Source of the DNA: Betaproteobacteria bacterium SCN2
Lineage (GTDB): Bacteria > Pseudomonadota > Gammaproteobacteria > Burkholderiales > Thiobacillaceae
Assembly (NCBI GenBank): GCA_008923285.1
Contig: WBSG01000012.1
Span: 1 to 64,000, forward strand
Direction: 5' to 3'
DNA: 64,000 nt
The translations under genes were made by a program, and so were the position numbers. Under the pieces are notes generated by a model. That model ran no database searches, was not told where the DNA came from, and worked only from the letters and a program-made list of their open reading frames with translations. Below are positions 27,470 through 37,724 of this stretch, one piece after another (position 1 is the stretch's first letter; each line of letters opens with the position of its first letter).

Positions 27470-30400
27470 TTGCGTCTGACATCCATCAAACTCGCCGGCT
27501 TCAAGTCCTTTGTCGATCCCACCACCATCCCCATCCCCGCGCAGCTGACGGGCGTCGTCGGCCCCAACGGCTGCGGCAAGTCCAACGTCATCGACGCCGT
27601 GCGCTGGGTGCTGGGCGAATCCTCGGCCAAGCACCTGCGCGGCGAGTCCATGCAGGACGTGATCTTCAACGGTTCCTCGGCGAGGAAGCCGGTGTCGCGC
27701 GCCTCGGTGGAACTGATTTTCGACAACAGCCAGGGCAAGGCCTCGGGCCAGTGGTCGCAGTACGGCGAGATTTCGGTCAAGCGCGTGCTGACTCGCAACG
27801 GCGATTCCAGCTACTACATCAACAACCTGCATGTGCGCCGCCGCGACGTGGCCGATCTGTTCATGGGCACGGGCCTGGGGGCGCGCGCCTACGCCATCAT
27901 CGAACAGGGCATGATCTCGCGCGTGATCGAGGCCAAGCCGGAAGAACTCCGCGCCTATCTCGAGGAAGCCGCCGGCATTTCCAAGTACAAGGAGCGGCGC
28001 AAGGAAACTGAGGCACGCTTGAGGGATGCACGCGACAACCTCAACCGCGTCGAGGACATCCGCCAGGAGCTCGACAAGCAGATCGAGAAGCTCTCCAGTC
28101 AAGCCGAAATTGCCAAGCAATACAAGGCCTTCCAGGAACAATTGACGGTATCGCAGCACATGCTGTGGTACGTGAAAAAGCGCGACGCGCAGGCCGCGCG
28201 CGGCCGTCTGGCGCGTGACCTCGGTGAAGCCGGCAACCGCCTGGAAGCCGAAACCGCGCGCCTCAGGGAAATCGAAGCCCAGCTCGAAACCACGCGCAAC
28301 GAGCATTACGCCTCGCAGGACAGCTTCAACGTGCTGCAGGGAGAGTACTACTCGGCGCAGTCCGAAGTTTCGCGCATCGAGCAGGCTCTGGGCCATCTGC
28401 GCACCACGCGCGAGCGCCTGTCGCGCCAGCAGGGCGAACTGGAAACCCGCAACCAGTCGCTGAACGAGCGCATCGCCGCCGCCGCCGCGGAAAAGGAAAG
28501 CCAAACGCACAAGCTCGCCAACCTCGCCGACCTGCTGGCACAGGCCGAAGCGCGGCTCACTGCCGCTTCCAGCCAGCACCTGCCGGAAAAGGAAGAGGCC
28601 CTGAGGCAGGCGCAGCAGGCCGTGGGCGAGGCCCAGCGCGAACTCTCGAATTCTGAACAGAATCGCCAGGTGGACGAGACCCATCTCGCGCATGCGAAGA
28701 AAACCGTCCAGCAACTGGAGGAACGCAAGGAACGGCTGGACCGCGAACTGGCGCAGCTGCCGCGTCCGGATGCCGCCGCGCTGTCTGCCAAGGAAGCCGA
28801 ACTCGCCGAACTTGCCGAAACCCTGGCCCAGGCCAGAATGCAGCTAGAGGGCCACGAAGCCGAGCTGCCGGCGCTCGACCATGCGCGCAGCGCCGTTTCG
28901 CGCGAACTTGACGAGGCGCGGCGCGAATCCCATCGTATTGAAGCCGAACTCAGCGCGCTCACGAAACTGCAGGAAAGCCTCAAGGCCGACGAAAAGCTCG
29001 GCCACTGGCTCGCCCAGCAGAACCTCGCCGAGGTTTCCAGAATCTGGCAGCGCCTCGACGTCGAGCCCGGCTGGGAAGCCGCCGTGGAAGCGGTGCTGCG
29101 CGAGCGTCTGCAGGCGCTCGATGTCGGCGCGCAGGACAGCTGGTTCAGCGAGGGCCCGCCTGCGCGCATGACCGTGTTCGACGCCGCAGGCGAGGGCGGC
29201 ACAGCCGAAGCCGGTAGTAGCCTGTTGGGTAAATTGCGCGCCACGACCGGCAGCCTGCCCGGGGCCGTGAACGACTGGCTGGCCGGGGTGCTGACCGCCG
29301 ACGGCGTCGAAGATGCGCGCCGCCGGCAAAACGCATTACAGGCCGGGCAATGCCTGGTTACCCCGCAAGGCCATGTGTTCACCCGCCACAGCGTGACTTT
29401 TCACGGCCCGCACACGGCCGTGGAAAGCGTGCTCGCGCGCAGCCGCGACATCGAGCATCTCGGCCGGCAACTGGTGGAACAGAAAGCGCGCATGGCCGAA
29501 TTCGAGTCGGCGCTACAGGGCGCACAATCGGCCTACACTGCCGCGCAGCAGGCTGTGCAACAGTTGAGGCAGCAGGTCAGCCAGGCGCAAAGCCGCCACC
29601 AGTCCGTGCAGATGGAAGTCGTGCGCTTCCAGCAGGCGGTCGAACGCGTGACCCAGCGCCGCAGCCAGATCGAGAATGAACTCGCCGACATCGAGAACAG
29701 CCTGGCCGAAGAACGCGCCGAGTCCGTCGCCACCGAAGAGCGTCTGCACAGCCATCGCACCGAGATCGACTTCGCCCGCGAACGCGTGTACGAAGCGCGC
29801 CAGGCACGCGACATCGCCGACCGCGCCGTGCACGAAGCGCGCGAAATGCAGCGCGAGGCCGAGCGCAGCCTGCAGGAAACGCGCTTCATCGAGACCACGG
29901 CCGCCAACAAGATCAGTGAGCTGACCGCGCTGCTCGCCTCGCTGGAAGAGGAGAAGAGCCAGTCCGCGCAGTCGCTGGCTTCGCTGCAGCAGGAAATGTT
30001 CGGTCTGGACGAGGCGCCGCTGGAAACCGGCCTGCAGAATGCCCTGGCTGCGCGCGTGGCGCGTGAGGAGTCTTTGGGCGCTGCACGCAATGCGCTGGAA
30101 GAAATGACCAACCGCCTGCGCAACGAAGACGAGGCCCGCGTGCAGTGCGAGCAGGGGCTGACCCCGCTGCGCGAGCGCATGGAGCAGTTGCGCCTGAAGG
30201 ACCAGGAACTCCTACTGACCGAAACCCAGTTCGAGGAGAACTTGAAGCAGGCCCAGGCCGACCAGGAAGCACTTAAAGTCAGCTATGAGCAGACCGGTCC
30301 CAAGGCCGGGCCCTTGCAGAGTGAAATCAACCGCTTGAGCAACGATATTGCCGCGCTGGGTGCAGTCAACCTGGCGGCACTTGACGAGCTGACCGAGGCG

Positions 30401-30976
30401 CAGGAGCGCGGCACCTATCTCGCCAACCAGCATGCCGACCTGCTGGAAGCGACCAATACCCTGGAAGCCGCGATCAAGAAAATCGACCAGGAAACGCGCG
30501 AGCTATTGAAGGCGACCTTCGACACCGTCAATGCCAACCTCGGCGAGTTGTTCCCGCAGTTCTTCGGCGGCGGCCGCGCCGAACTGGTGCTGACCGGCGA
30601 GGAACTGCTCGACGCCGGCGTGCAGATCATCGCCCAGCCGCCCGGCAAAAAGAACGCCAGCATCCATCTCCTGTCCGGCGGCGAGAAGGCGCTCACCGCG
30701 CTATCCCTGGTGTTCGCGCTGTTCAAGCTCAATCCCGCGCCGTTCTGCCTCTTGGACGAAGTCGATGCGCCGCTCGACGACGCCAACACCGTGCGCTATT
30801 CGGAAATGGTCAAGCGCATGTCGAGTGAAACCCAGTTCCTGTTCATCACCCACAACCGCATTACCATGGAAATGGCCCAGCACCTGGCCGGCGTGACCAT
30901 GAACGAGCCGGGCGTATCGCGCATCGTCGCGGTCGACGTGCAGGAGGCGTTGCGCTTCCAGGAAGCGGCGGCCTGA
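27470..30976 (+). CDS. smc: Chromosome segregation ATPase SMC
   Basis: 1168 residues. SMC forms the condensin core that compacts and separates sister chromosomes. The N-terminal Walker A is GPNGCGKSN (about 31-39), followed by the Q-loop region YINNLHVRRRDVADLFMGTGLG. Long coiled coils flank a hinge at about 500-640. The C-terminal signature HLLSGGEKALTALSLVFALF and Walker B PFCLLDEVDAPLDDAN complete the head. The start is TTG. Confidence 0.97.
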   Translation: MRLTSIKLAGFKSFVDPTTIPIPAQLTGVVGPNGCGKSNVIDAVRWVLGESSAKHLRGESMQDVIFNGSSARKPVSRASVELIFDNSQGKASGQWSQYGEISVKRVLTRNGDSSYYINNLHVRRRDVADLFMGTGLGARAYAIIEQGMISRVIEAKPEELRAYLEEAAGISKYKERRKETEARLRDARDNLNRVEDIRQELDKQIEKLSSQAEIAKQYKAFQEQLTVSQHMLWYVKKRDAQAARGRLARDLGEAGNRLEAETARLREIEAQLETTRNEHYASQDSFNVLQGEYYSAQSEVSRIEQALGHLRTTRERLSRQQGELETRNQSLNERIAAAAAEKESQTHKLANLADLLAQAEARLTAASSQHLPEKEEALRQAQQAVGEAQRELSNSEQNRQVDETHLAHAKKTVQQLEERKERLDRELAQLPRPDAAALSAKEAELAELAETLAQARMQLEGHEAELPALDHARSAVSRELDEARRESHRIEAELSALTKLQESLKADEKLGHWLAQQNLAEVSRIWQRLDVEPGWEAAVEAVLRERLQALDVGAQDSWFSEGPPARMTVFDAAGEGGTAEAGSSLLGKLRATTGSLPGAVNDWLAGVLTADGVEDARRRQNALQAGQCLVTPQGHVFTRHSVTFHGPHTAVESVLARSRDIEHLGRQLVEQKARMAEFESALQGAQSAYTAAQQAVQQLRQQVSQAQSRHQSVQMEVVRFQQAVERVTQRRSQIENELADIENSLAEERAESVATEERLHSHRTEIDFARERVYEARQARDIADRAVHEAREMQREAERSLQETRFIETTAANKISELTALLASLEEEKSQSAQSLASLQQEMFGLDEAPLETGLQNALAARVAREESLGAARNALEEMTNRLRNEDEARVQCEQGLTPLRERMEQLRLKDQELLLTETQFEENLKQAQADQEALKVSYEQTGPKAGPLQSEINRLSNDIAALGAVNLAALDELTEAQERGTYLANQHADLLEATNTLEAAIKKIDQETRELLKATFDTVNANLGELFPQFFGGGRAELVLTGEELLDAGVQIIAQPPGKKNASIHLLSGGEKALTALSLVFALFKLNPAPFCLLDEVDAPLDDANTVRYSEMVKRMSSETQFLFITHNRITMEMAQHLAGVTMNEPGVSRIVAVDVQEALRFQEAAA

Positions 30977-31070
30977 ATCGAAAATCCGCTGACTTTGGTC
31001 TGTCATGGCATCGGTTCATGATTCAATACCCACGCCATGCCGGCGTGTGTTTGAATCAATACATTAGACA

Positions 31071-33278
31071 ATGACAGGGGACCCGGGCTTGAACCCTCTC
31101 GATCAGTTGTGCGCCCTTTATGGCGTGCACCAGGAGTACTACACCATCTGGGGGGAACATCACCCCACGAGCGAACATGCCAAGCGCACGATGCTCGCTG
31201 CCATGGGCGTTGCTGCCGGGGACGACTCTGAAGTGGCAGGCGCCCTGCGCGAGCATGAACGCCGGCAATGGAGCCGCCTGCTGCCGCCAGTCATGGTGAT
31301 GCGCGAACTCGCCGGCCCCTGCCGGATTGCCTTGAACATGCCTCTCGACTTCGATCAGGCTGCCTGTAACTGGCAATTGCATACCGAATTCGGCCAGCAG
31401 TTGGGCGGCGAGTTCGTGCCTGCCGGCCTGGAAGAGGCGGGGCGCCATCATCTCGACGGCCGTGAATTGGTGAGGCGCGTGCTCGTGCTCGACCTGCCGC
31501 TCGAAGCGGGCTACCACCGGCTCACCGTCGATTGCGGCAACGACCTCGCGGGCGAAATGCCTTACATCGTGGCGCCGCACACCTGCTACACCCCGCCCGC
31601 GATCCATGGTTGGCGCAGGGCCTGGGGATTCTCCGCCCAGCTCTACGGCGTGCGCTCGGATCGCAACTGGGGCATGGGTGATTACAGCGATCTGCGCGCA
31701 GTGGTCGATTTTTGCGCCGACAGCGGAGCCGGCACCGTCCTGTTCAACCCCCTTCACGCATTGTTTCCGGATGTTCCGGAGCATGCCAGTCCTTACAGTC
31801 CGTCAAGCCGTGTGTGGCTCAATACGCTGTATCTGGATGTCGAGGCGATGGCCGACTTTGCCGAATGTGGAGCCGCCCGGGAGCGGCTGGCTGCGCAGGA
31901 CTTCCAGGAAAAGCTCAAGGCGCTGAGAGCGGCCGGCCAGGTCGATTATGTCGGCGTCGCTTCCGCCAAGCAGGAATTGCTCGAACTGCTGTACCGTCAT
32001 TTCCGCACGCATCATCTTGCAACAGGCAGCGAGCGGGGCAGGGACTTCCGCAATTTCCAGGCCGGGCACGGCGACAGCCTGCGCAAGCTGGCTGAATTCG
32101 AAGCCCTGCAGGCGCATTTCCGCGCGCGTGACACGTCAACCTGGGGCTGGCCGTCCTGGCCGGAGGCCTATCGCGACCGGCTTGCGCCGGAGGTGGCCGC
32201 ATTCGCCGAAGCCAACCTGGAGCGGATCGAATTCTACGAATACCTGCAGTGGCAAGCATTCCTGCAGCTCGAAGCCTGCGGACAGCGCTCATGGGATCGC
32301 GGCCTCGGCGTCGGCATCATGCTCGACCTTGCCATCGGCGTCGCCGAGGGCGGGGCGGACACCTGGGCCCGGCCGGGCCTGTATGCGCTGAACGCCAGCG
32401 CCGGCGCGCCGCCGGACGAGATCAACCTCATGGGCCAGAACTGGGGACTGCCGCCCTGGATTCCCCACAAGCTGCGCGAGGCGGCCTACGCGCCCTTCAT
32501 CGAATTGCTGCGCGCCAACATGCGCTTTGCCGGGGCATTGCGCATCGACCACGTCATGGGTCTCTATCGGCTGTTCTGGGTGGCGCGGGGCCTGCCAGCC
32601 GTTGAAGGCTGCTATGTCGGCTATCCCTTCGAAGACCTGCTGGGCATTCTGGCGCTGGAAAGCCAGCGCAACCGCTGCCTGGTGGTGGGCGAGGACCTCG
32701 GTACCGTGCCCGACGAGGTGCGCCATGCCCTGCAGCCGGCCGGCGTGCTGTCCACGCGGGTGCTGTATTTCGAGCGATGGGGGGACGGGCGCATGAAGCC
32801 GCCGCGCGACTATCCGGAGCAGGCGGCCGCCACCGTCACCACCCACGACTTGCCCACGCTTGCGGGTTACTGGCGGGGCCTCGACATCGAACTGCGTCAG
32901 CGCCTGGCCCTGTTCCCGTCGGATGAAGTGCGCAATCGCCAGATCGCCGCGCGCGATGCGGACCGCCCGCATCTGCTGCGCGCGCTGGAAGAGGAAGGGC
33001 TGCTGCCGCCGGGCAGCAGCACACAAGCCGCATCCTTTCCGGACATGACGGCAGAACTGGCGCAAGCGGTATACGCCTACCTCGCCCGTTCGCCATCGAA
33101 ACTGCTGCTGGTGCAGATGGAGGATGGCTTCGGCGTCGCCGAGCAGCCCAACCTGCCCGGCACCACTGAGGCCATTTATCCCTGCTGGCGGCTCAGACTG
33201 CCAGTAAAGCTGGAAGACTGGCACAACAACAACTGGCTGAGGGGCATCGTGCAAGCCTTGCGCACGGCAAGGCCATAA
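31071..33278 (+). CDS. malQ: 4-alpha-glucanotransferase (amylomaltase) MalQ
   Basis: 735 residues, long MalQ with an N-terminal extension as in E. coli. It moves maltosyl units between alpha-1,4-glucans in glycogen or maltodextrin turnover. Catalytic-domain motifs: RSDRNWGMGDYSDLRAVVDF, LRIDHVMGLYRLFW (nucleophile Asp, about 492), VVGEDLGTVPDEV (acid/base Glu, about 541) and TTHDLPTLAGYW (about 590). It stands alone in the window. Confidence 0.95.
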   Translation: MTGDPGLNPLDQLCALYGVHQEYYTIWGEHHPTSEHAKRTMLAAMGVAAGDDSEVAGALREHERRQWSRLLPPVMVMRELAGPCRIALNMPLDFDQAACNWQLHTEFGQQLGGEFVPAGLEEAGRHHLDGRELVRRVLVLDLPLEAGYHRLTVDCGNDLAGEMPYIVAPHTCYTPPAIHGWRRAWGFSAQLYGVRSDRNWGMGDYSDLRAVVDFCADSGAGTVLFNPLHALFPDVPEHASPYSPSSRVWLNTLYLDVEAMADFAECGAARERLAAQDFQEKLKALRAAGQVDYVGVASAKQELLELLYRHFRTHHLATGSERGRDFRNFQAGHGDSLRKLAEFEALQAHFRARDTSTWGWPSWPEAYRDRLAPEVAAFAEANLERIEFYEYLQWQAFLQLEACGQRSWDRGLGVGIMLDLAIGVAEGGADTWARPGLYALNASAGAPPDEINLMGQNWGLPPWIPHKLREAAYAPFIELLRANMRFAGALRIDHVMGLYRLFWVARGLPAVEGCYVGYPFEDLLGILALESQRNRCLVVGEDLGTVPDEVRHALQPAGVLSTRVLYFERWGDGRMKPPRDYPEQAAATVTTHDLPTLAGYWRGLDIELRQRLALFPSDEVRNRQIAARDADRPHLLRALEEEGLLPPGSSTQAASFPDMTAELAQAVYAYLARSPSKLLLVQMEDGFGVAEQPNLPGTTEAIYPCWRLRLPVKLEDWHNNNWLRGIVQALRTARP

Positions 33279-33389
33279 GCTCACGCCGGTCTCGCCAGCA
33301 GTGAGTCCGTAACGCATCAATCCTGCGGGACAAGTGTTCTTCAAGGCCAAGTCGTTTCTTGCGCCGTGCCTCATCGCGCAGAAAAAATA

Positions 33390-33425
33390 AATGCAACAAG
33401 ATTGCATATGCAATCTTGTTGCATT
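33390..33425. promoter_or_regulatory. 36-bp perfect palindrome overlapping the TonB-receptor promoter
   Basis: Each half contains TGCAA-N5-TTGCA, a 15-bp dyad in a 7-1-7 layout like sites of Fur-family regulators, and the two dyads meet back to back. A possible promoter overlaps it: TTGCAT at 33402-33407 and TATGCT at 33425-33430 with a 17-base spacer. It lies 80 bases before the receptor start. A Fur-family gene is encoded at the far end of this operon, so binding by that protein is the simplest guess. Confidence 0.7.
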
Positions 33426-33504
33426 ATGCTTCGCTCCAATCAGGCTGCCCCATGACAAGGGGGAGCGCTTTCCATGGTGTGACAGAAAGGATTGGAGCAG
33501 CATC

Positions 33505-35607
33505 ATGCTGTACGAGAACAATGCGGCGAACAAACCACGATTGCAGCAACTTCACCTGGCCATCCTGAGCGCACTGGCCTTACCCCTTGCCCATGCCGAA
33601 ACGGTGCTTCCCACCGTCCAGGTAATTGAAATCGCGGAAGAGGGCGAACTGGCAAGAATCTCATCCAGTGGCAGCCGGCTCGGCCTGACGCTGCATGAGC
33701 TTCCCGCCAGCCTTGAAAGCGTCGACAGCGATACCATGCAAAAGCGCGGCGACTACAGGGTTTCCGAGGCCATCACGCGAACGGCCGGAGTGACGGGCAC
33801 CGGCACCAGCGGCGACGGGGGCATGGCCTTTTCCGTGCGGGGATTTTCCGGGACGAATTCGGTGGGCCTGGCGGAAGACGGCCAGCGCCTCGCCACCGGG
33901 GCGGGCACGCAATCCCATCCAAGCGACAGTTGGGGCTATGAGCGCATCGAGGTATTGCGCGGCCCCGCTTCAGTCGTCTACGGAAGCGGCACAGTGGGCG
34001 CGACCATCAATGCGATTCGCAAGGCGCCCCGCCGGGAACCCAGCCTGGAAGCGCTCATGGGGATAGGCACTGATGGTTTGGTCAGGGCAGGGGTGGGCGG
34101 AACGGGGGCGATAGGGGAGAACGCCAGTTTCCGCATAGACGCCTACGGCCACACCAGCGATGGCAGCCGGGACCTCGGCGACGCCAGGGGCGGCAAGTTC
34201 ATGGGCACCTTGCAACTGCAGCCAAGCAGCAATCTGCAATTCCAGGTTCTTGCCGACTACAGCGACCAGCGACCCGAACGCTACTGGGGCACGCCCCTCG
34301 TCAACGGCCGGATAGCCGGCAGGCTCAGGGACGAGAATTACAACGTCAACGACAGCGTCATCCGCTACGAGGACAACCGCCTGCGTGGCCGAGCAGAGTG
34401 GCGAGTCAACGACTGGCTGCTTCTTAGGAACGAAGCCTACCGTTTCGGTGCAGACCGCCACTGGAAAAACGTCGAGCAGTACCAGTTCGACCCCGTGACG
34501 AACACCGTGGACCGGTCGGATTATCTGGAAATCAAGCACGACATGGTGCAGTCGGGCAACCGGCTGGAGGCCGCACTGACAGGCAACAGCCATCGGGCCG
34601 TGCTGGGATGGGAGGTCGCCAAGGTCGATTTCACCCATATCAACAACTCGCCCTACGGCGGAAGTTCCACGGTGTCTGCGAACAACCCGGCACACGGTCA
34701 ATGGGCCAGCCCCGACCCGACCTTGCCGAAATACCAGACCGAAACCATCCTGCAGGGGTTTTACGCCGAGGATGCATTCCAGCTCAGCGATCGCTGGCTG
34801 CTGCTGGGCGGGATTCGCCATGACATCGCCGACATATCACGCGACGACCTCGTGGGCGCTGGCACCGATCTGGACGCGACGATTTCTGGTACCGCCTGGC
34901 GCCTGGGGCTGACCTACATGATGTCCGGAGCCACCAGCCTGTACGCGCAGGCCAGCACCGGGCACGACCCGGTCACCAGCCTGGTCACGATGAATCTCCG
35001 CAACAAGGATTTTTCCCTGACCCGCGGCCGTCAGGTCGAGGCCGGCATCAAACAGCGCCTGCCCAAAGGGCTAGGGGAATGGACTGCGGCGCTCTACCGC
35101 ATCGAAAAGGATGACATCATCACCCGCGACCCTTCGAATCCGGCGCTTTCCGTGCAGGGCGGCAGCCAGCATTCGAAGGGCCTGGAGGTCACCGCCAACC
35201 TGATTCCGCACAAGAACTGGCGCCTGGAAGGCAACCTGGCCTTGCTCGATGCGCGCTATGACAAGCTCGTGGAAGCGGGCGGCGCCGACCGTTCCGGCAA
35301 GCGTCCTGTGGATGTGCCGGAAGTCGTTGCCAATCTCTGGGCGCATTACCGCATGGCTGACTGGGAACTGTCGCTGGGCGCGCGCCATGTCGGCAAGCGC
35401 TATGCCGACAATGCCAATACGCTTGCGCTGCCGGCCTATACCGTGGCGGACGCTGCGCTCTCCTGGCAGTACGACAAGCGCACGACCTTGCGTTTCCTGG
35501 CCAGAAACCTCACCGACGAGGTGTATGCAACGACGTCCTACGGCAGCAATCAGCTCGTGCTGGGGGAAGCTCGCCGGTTCGAGGCGGTTGCGGAACTGAA
35601 GTTCTGA
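33505..35607 (+). CDS. TonB-dependent outer-membrane receptor
   Basis: 700 residues from the ATG preceded by GGAGCAGCATC. A signal peptide ends near AHA (about 33). A plug domain follows (LPASLESVDSDTMQKRGDYRVSEAITRTAGV through the RGFSG and IEVLRGPASVVYGSGTVGATIN boxes). The rest is the 22-strand barrel with the C-terminal LGEARRFEAVAELKF. The siderophore-type signature in the plug fits ferric-siderophore or other metal-complex uptake; substrate not provable here. First gene of a receptor-PepSY-tonB-exbB-exbD operon. Confidence 0.93.
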   Translation: MLYENNAANKPRLQQLHLAILSALALPLAHAETVLPTVQVIEIAEEGELARISSSGSRLGLTLHELPASLESVDSDTMQKRGDYRVSEAITRTAGVTGTGTSGDGGMAFSVRGFSGTNSVGLAEDGQRLATGAGTQSHPSDSWGYERIEVLRGPASVVYGSGTVGATINAIRKAPRREPSLEALMGIGTDGLVRAGVGGTGAIGENASFRIDAYGHTSDGSRDLGDARGGKFMGTLQLQPSSNLQFQVLADYSDQRPERYWGTPLVNGRIAGRLRDENYNVNDSVIRYEDNRLRGRAEWRVNDWLLLRNEAYRFGADRHWKNVEQYQFDPVTNTVDRSDYLEIKHDMVQSGNRLEAALTGNSHRAVLGWEVAKVDFTHINNSPYGGSSTVSANNPAHGQWASPDPTLPKYQTETILQGFYAEDAFQLSDRWLLLGGIRHDIADISRDDLVGAGTDLDATISGTAWRLGLTYMMSGATSLYAQASTGHDPVTSLVTMNLRNKDFSLTRGRQVEAGIKQRLPKGLGEWTAALYRIEKDDIITRDPSNPALSVQGGSQHSKGLEVTANLIPHKNWRLEGNLALLDARYDKLVEAGGADRSGKRPVDVPEVVANLWAHYRMADWELSLGARHVGKRYADNANTLALPAYTVADAALSWQYDKRTTLRFLARNLTDEVYATTSYGSNQLVLGEARRFEAVAELKF

Positions 35608-35608
35608 T

Positions 35609-37045
35609 ATGGCGGCAACGGTGTTGACCGCACGCGATCTGCACCTGCTGCATCGCTGGATGGGCATCGGGCTCGGGCTTGTTGTTCTGATCTGGTTCGT
35701 GTCCGGCGTGGTCATGCTTTTCGTCAGCCGCCCGGCGCTGGAGGAAAGCGAGCGGCTGCAAGCCCTGCCGGAACTCGGCCCGACTGCTGCCTTCGCTGCT
35801 CCGCTGGCAGCCTGGCAGTCACTGGGCCTGACGGGCTGGCCGGAGGACGTGCGCCTCAATGCCGCGAACGGACAGCCCGCCTACCATTTCCTCGCTGAAG
35901 GCAAATGGTCGTCCGTGCGCGCAGCGGACGGCATGCCGCAGCCCGCAACCAGTGCCAGTCAATCGGTCGACACTGCACGCAAGCTGGTTCCGGATGGGAA
36001 TGTCGTAGCGGTCACGCCGATAGACACTGACCAGTGGACGGTCTATCGAAGCTTCGACGCATGGCGGCCGTTTCTTCGGGTCGAGTTCGACAATGGCGAA
36101 CAAATCTATATTTCCAGCCGCACTGGGGAGGCGGTGCTCGATACCAATAAATGGGAGCGCGTAGGAAACTGGCTGGGTAGCGTCGTCCACTGGGTCTATT
36201 TCGTCCCCATACGCCAGCACGCCCAGCTTTGGCGCAGCACAGTGCTTGTGCTCAGCTTCCTTGCGCTGCTGCTCGCGGTGTCCGGTTTGTGGCTCGGTTT
36301 TCAGCGGCTGCGCCTGGTGCGCCGCTACAAGGAGGGACGCATCAGCCCCTACCGGGAGGGGCTGAAAAAATGGCATCACCTGCTGGGCATCGCCGGTGGA
36401 GGATTCATCGTCAGCTGGCTGCTGAGCGGCTGGCTCTCCATGTCGCCGCTCGGCCTGGCCGCGGGGGTCGGGTCCAGCCAGCAAGACCACCTCGGCTTTG
36501 CAGGCGGCCCGCTGTCAGCCGATGTGCTCGGCCTGGAGGCAAACTGGCCGGAAAGCACCCGTGAAATCGAATGGCTCAGGATCGGCGGCGAGGGCGTGAT
36601 GCGCCAGCGCGGCGCCGAAGGAGAGAACCGGCTGACATGGCAAGACGGCAGGCACATGCCTTCGCTTTCGCTGGAGATGATTGCACGATCGGCCGAGCAG
36701 CTCAGGACAGGCTCTACATACACGGCCGAGTGGCTGCACGCGCCTGACCGGCGCTATTACCCGTTGCGCCACCACCCAAAGCCGTTCCCGGTTGCCCGGA
36801 TCAGCTTCAAAGACGAGCGCAACAGTGTGTTCTACATTGACCCCGCAGCCGCGTCGATCACGATGCTTTCCGATCGCACGGACACCGCGCACCGCTGGCT
36901 TTTCCTGGCGCTGCATCGGCTGGATTTTCCGCTGCTGGTCGCCAGTCCCTTGTTCCGGGACATTCTGGTCATTGTCTTTTCCGTGCTCGGGGGGGCCGTG
37001 GTCATGGCCGGGTGCATCCTCGGATGGCGTCGGTTGAGAAAGTAA
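35609..37045 (+). CDS. PepSY-domain membrane protein (PepSY_TM family)
   Basis: 478 residues. It has an N-terminal helix (HRWMGIGLGLVVLIWFVSGVVMLF), a large soluble part with PepSY-like repeats (VVAVTPIDTDQWTVYRSF, VEFDNGEQIYISSRTGEAVLDT) and three or four further helices with HLLGIAGGGFIVSWLLSGW and AHRWLFLALHRLDFPLL. Conserved histidines on the helices suggest haem binding; relatives act as ferric-reductase-like partners of TonB receptors. One base separates it from the receptor gene. Its role in metal release in the periplasm is inferred. Confidence 0.85.
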   Translation: MAATVLTARDLHLLHRWMGIGLGLVVLIWFVSGVVMLFVSRPALEESERLQALPELGPTAAFAAPLAAWQSLGLTGWPEDVRLNAANGQPAYHFLAEGKWSSVRAADGMPQPATSASQSVDTARKLVPDGNVVAVTPIDTDQWTVYRSFDAWRPFLRVEFDNGEQIYISSRTGEAVLDTNKWERVGNWLGSVVHWVYFVPIRQHAQLWRSTVLVLSFLALLLAVSGLWLGFQRLRLVRRYKEGRISPYREGLKKWHHLLGIAGGGFIVSWLLSGWLSMSPLGLAAGVGSSQQDHLGFAGGPLSADVLGLEANWPESTREIEWLRIGGEGVMRQRGAEGENRLTWQDGRHMPSLSLEMIARSAEQLRTGSTYTAEWLHAPDRRYYPLRHHPKPFPVARISFKDERNSVFYIDPAAASITMLSDRTDTAHRWLFLALHRLDFPLLVASPLFRDILVIVFSVLGGAVVMAGCILGWRRLRK

Positions 37046-37049
37046 GGCG

Positions 37050-37721
37050 ATGCAGAGGCCTGCTATTGCGACACATTCGATCCGCCACTCGCCCGTGCTG
37101 CTGGCGGCCGTGCTGCTGGGCCACGCCGGCGTGCTGCTGGCCGTGGTGACGATGCAGCAGGTCGACGAGGCGGTCGCGCCCCCGCGTGCGCTCACGGTCA
37201 GCCTGATTGAAATGCCCGAAGAAGCGAGGAGGCCGGAGCCGAGGCCGCAGCCGCCCAGGCCCGTGGTCAAGCCGCAACCCAAGCCGCAGGTGCTGGCCGT
37301 GGCGCAGCCGAAAGCCGCGCCGGCCGAGCAGACGCCTGTGCTGGCGGAGCTGCCGAAACCGGTGGCTGAGCCTGAGCCGCAGCCGGCAGCCCCTGCGGCA
37401 GCGGCCGAAGCGTCGCGGCCGGCCCCGCCGCCGCCGCTGGTCGAGCCGCGTTTCGATGCCAACTATCTCGACAACCCCAGGCCGTCCTACCCCAGCCTGT
37501 CCAGGCGGCTGGGCGAGCAGGGCACGGTGCAGCTGCGCGTCTTCGTCAACGCCGACGGCCGCGTCGGCAAGCTCGAACTCAGACGCAGCAGCGGCCATCC
37601 GCGCCTCGACCGGTCGGCCATGAATGCCGTGCAGGCCTGGCGCTTCGTGCCGGCGCGCCAGGGCAGCCAGGCGGTCGCAGCCTGGGTCGTCGTGCCCATC
37701 CATTTCACCTTAGGGAGTTAA
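37050..37721 (+). CDS. tonB: TonB energy-transducing protein
   Basis: 223 residues. An N-terminal membrane helix (LLAAVLLGHAGVLLAVVTM), a Pro/Lys/Glu/Ala-rich periplasm-spanning rod (about 55-125) and a C-terminal TonB domain (SYPSLSRRLGEQGTVQLRVFVNADGRVGKLEL and SAMNAVQAWRFVPAR). It links ExbBD to the upstream receptor. Five bases follow the PepSY gene. Confidence 0.93.
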   Translation: MQRPAIATHSIRHSPVLLAAVLLGHAGVLLAVVTMQQVDEAVAPPRALTVSLIEMPEEARRPEPRPQPPRPVVKPQPKPQVLAVAQPKAAPAEQTPVLAELPKPVAEPEPQPAAPAAAAEASRPAPPPPLVEPRFDANYLDNPRPSYPSLSRRLGEQGTVQLRVFVNADGRVGKLELRRSSGHPRLDRSAMNAVQAWRFVPARQGSQAVAAWVVVPIHFTLGS

Positions 37722-37724
37722 ATC

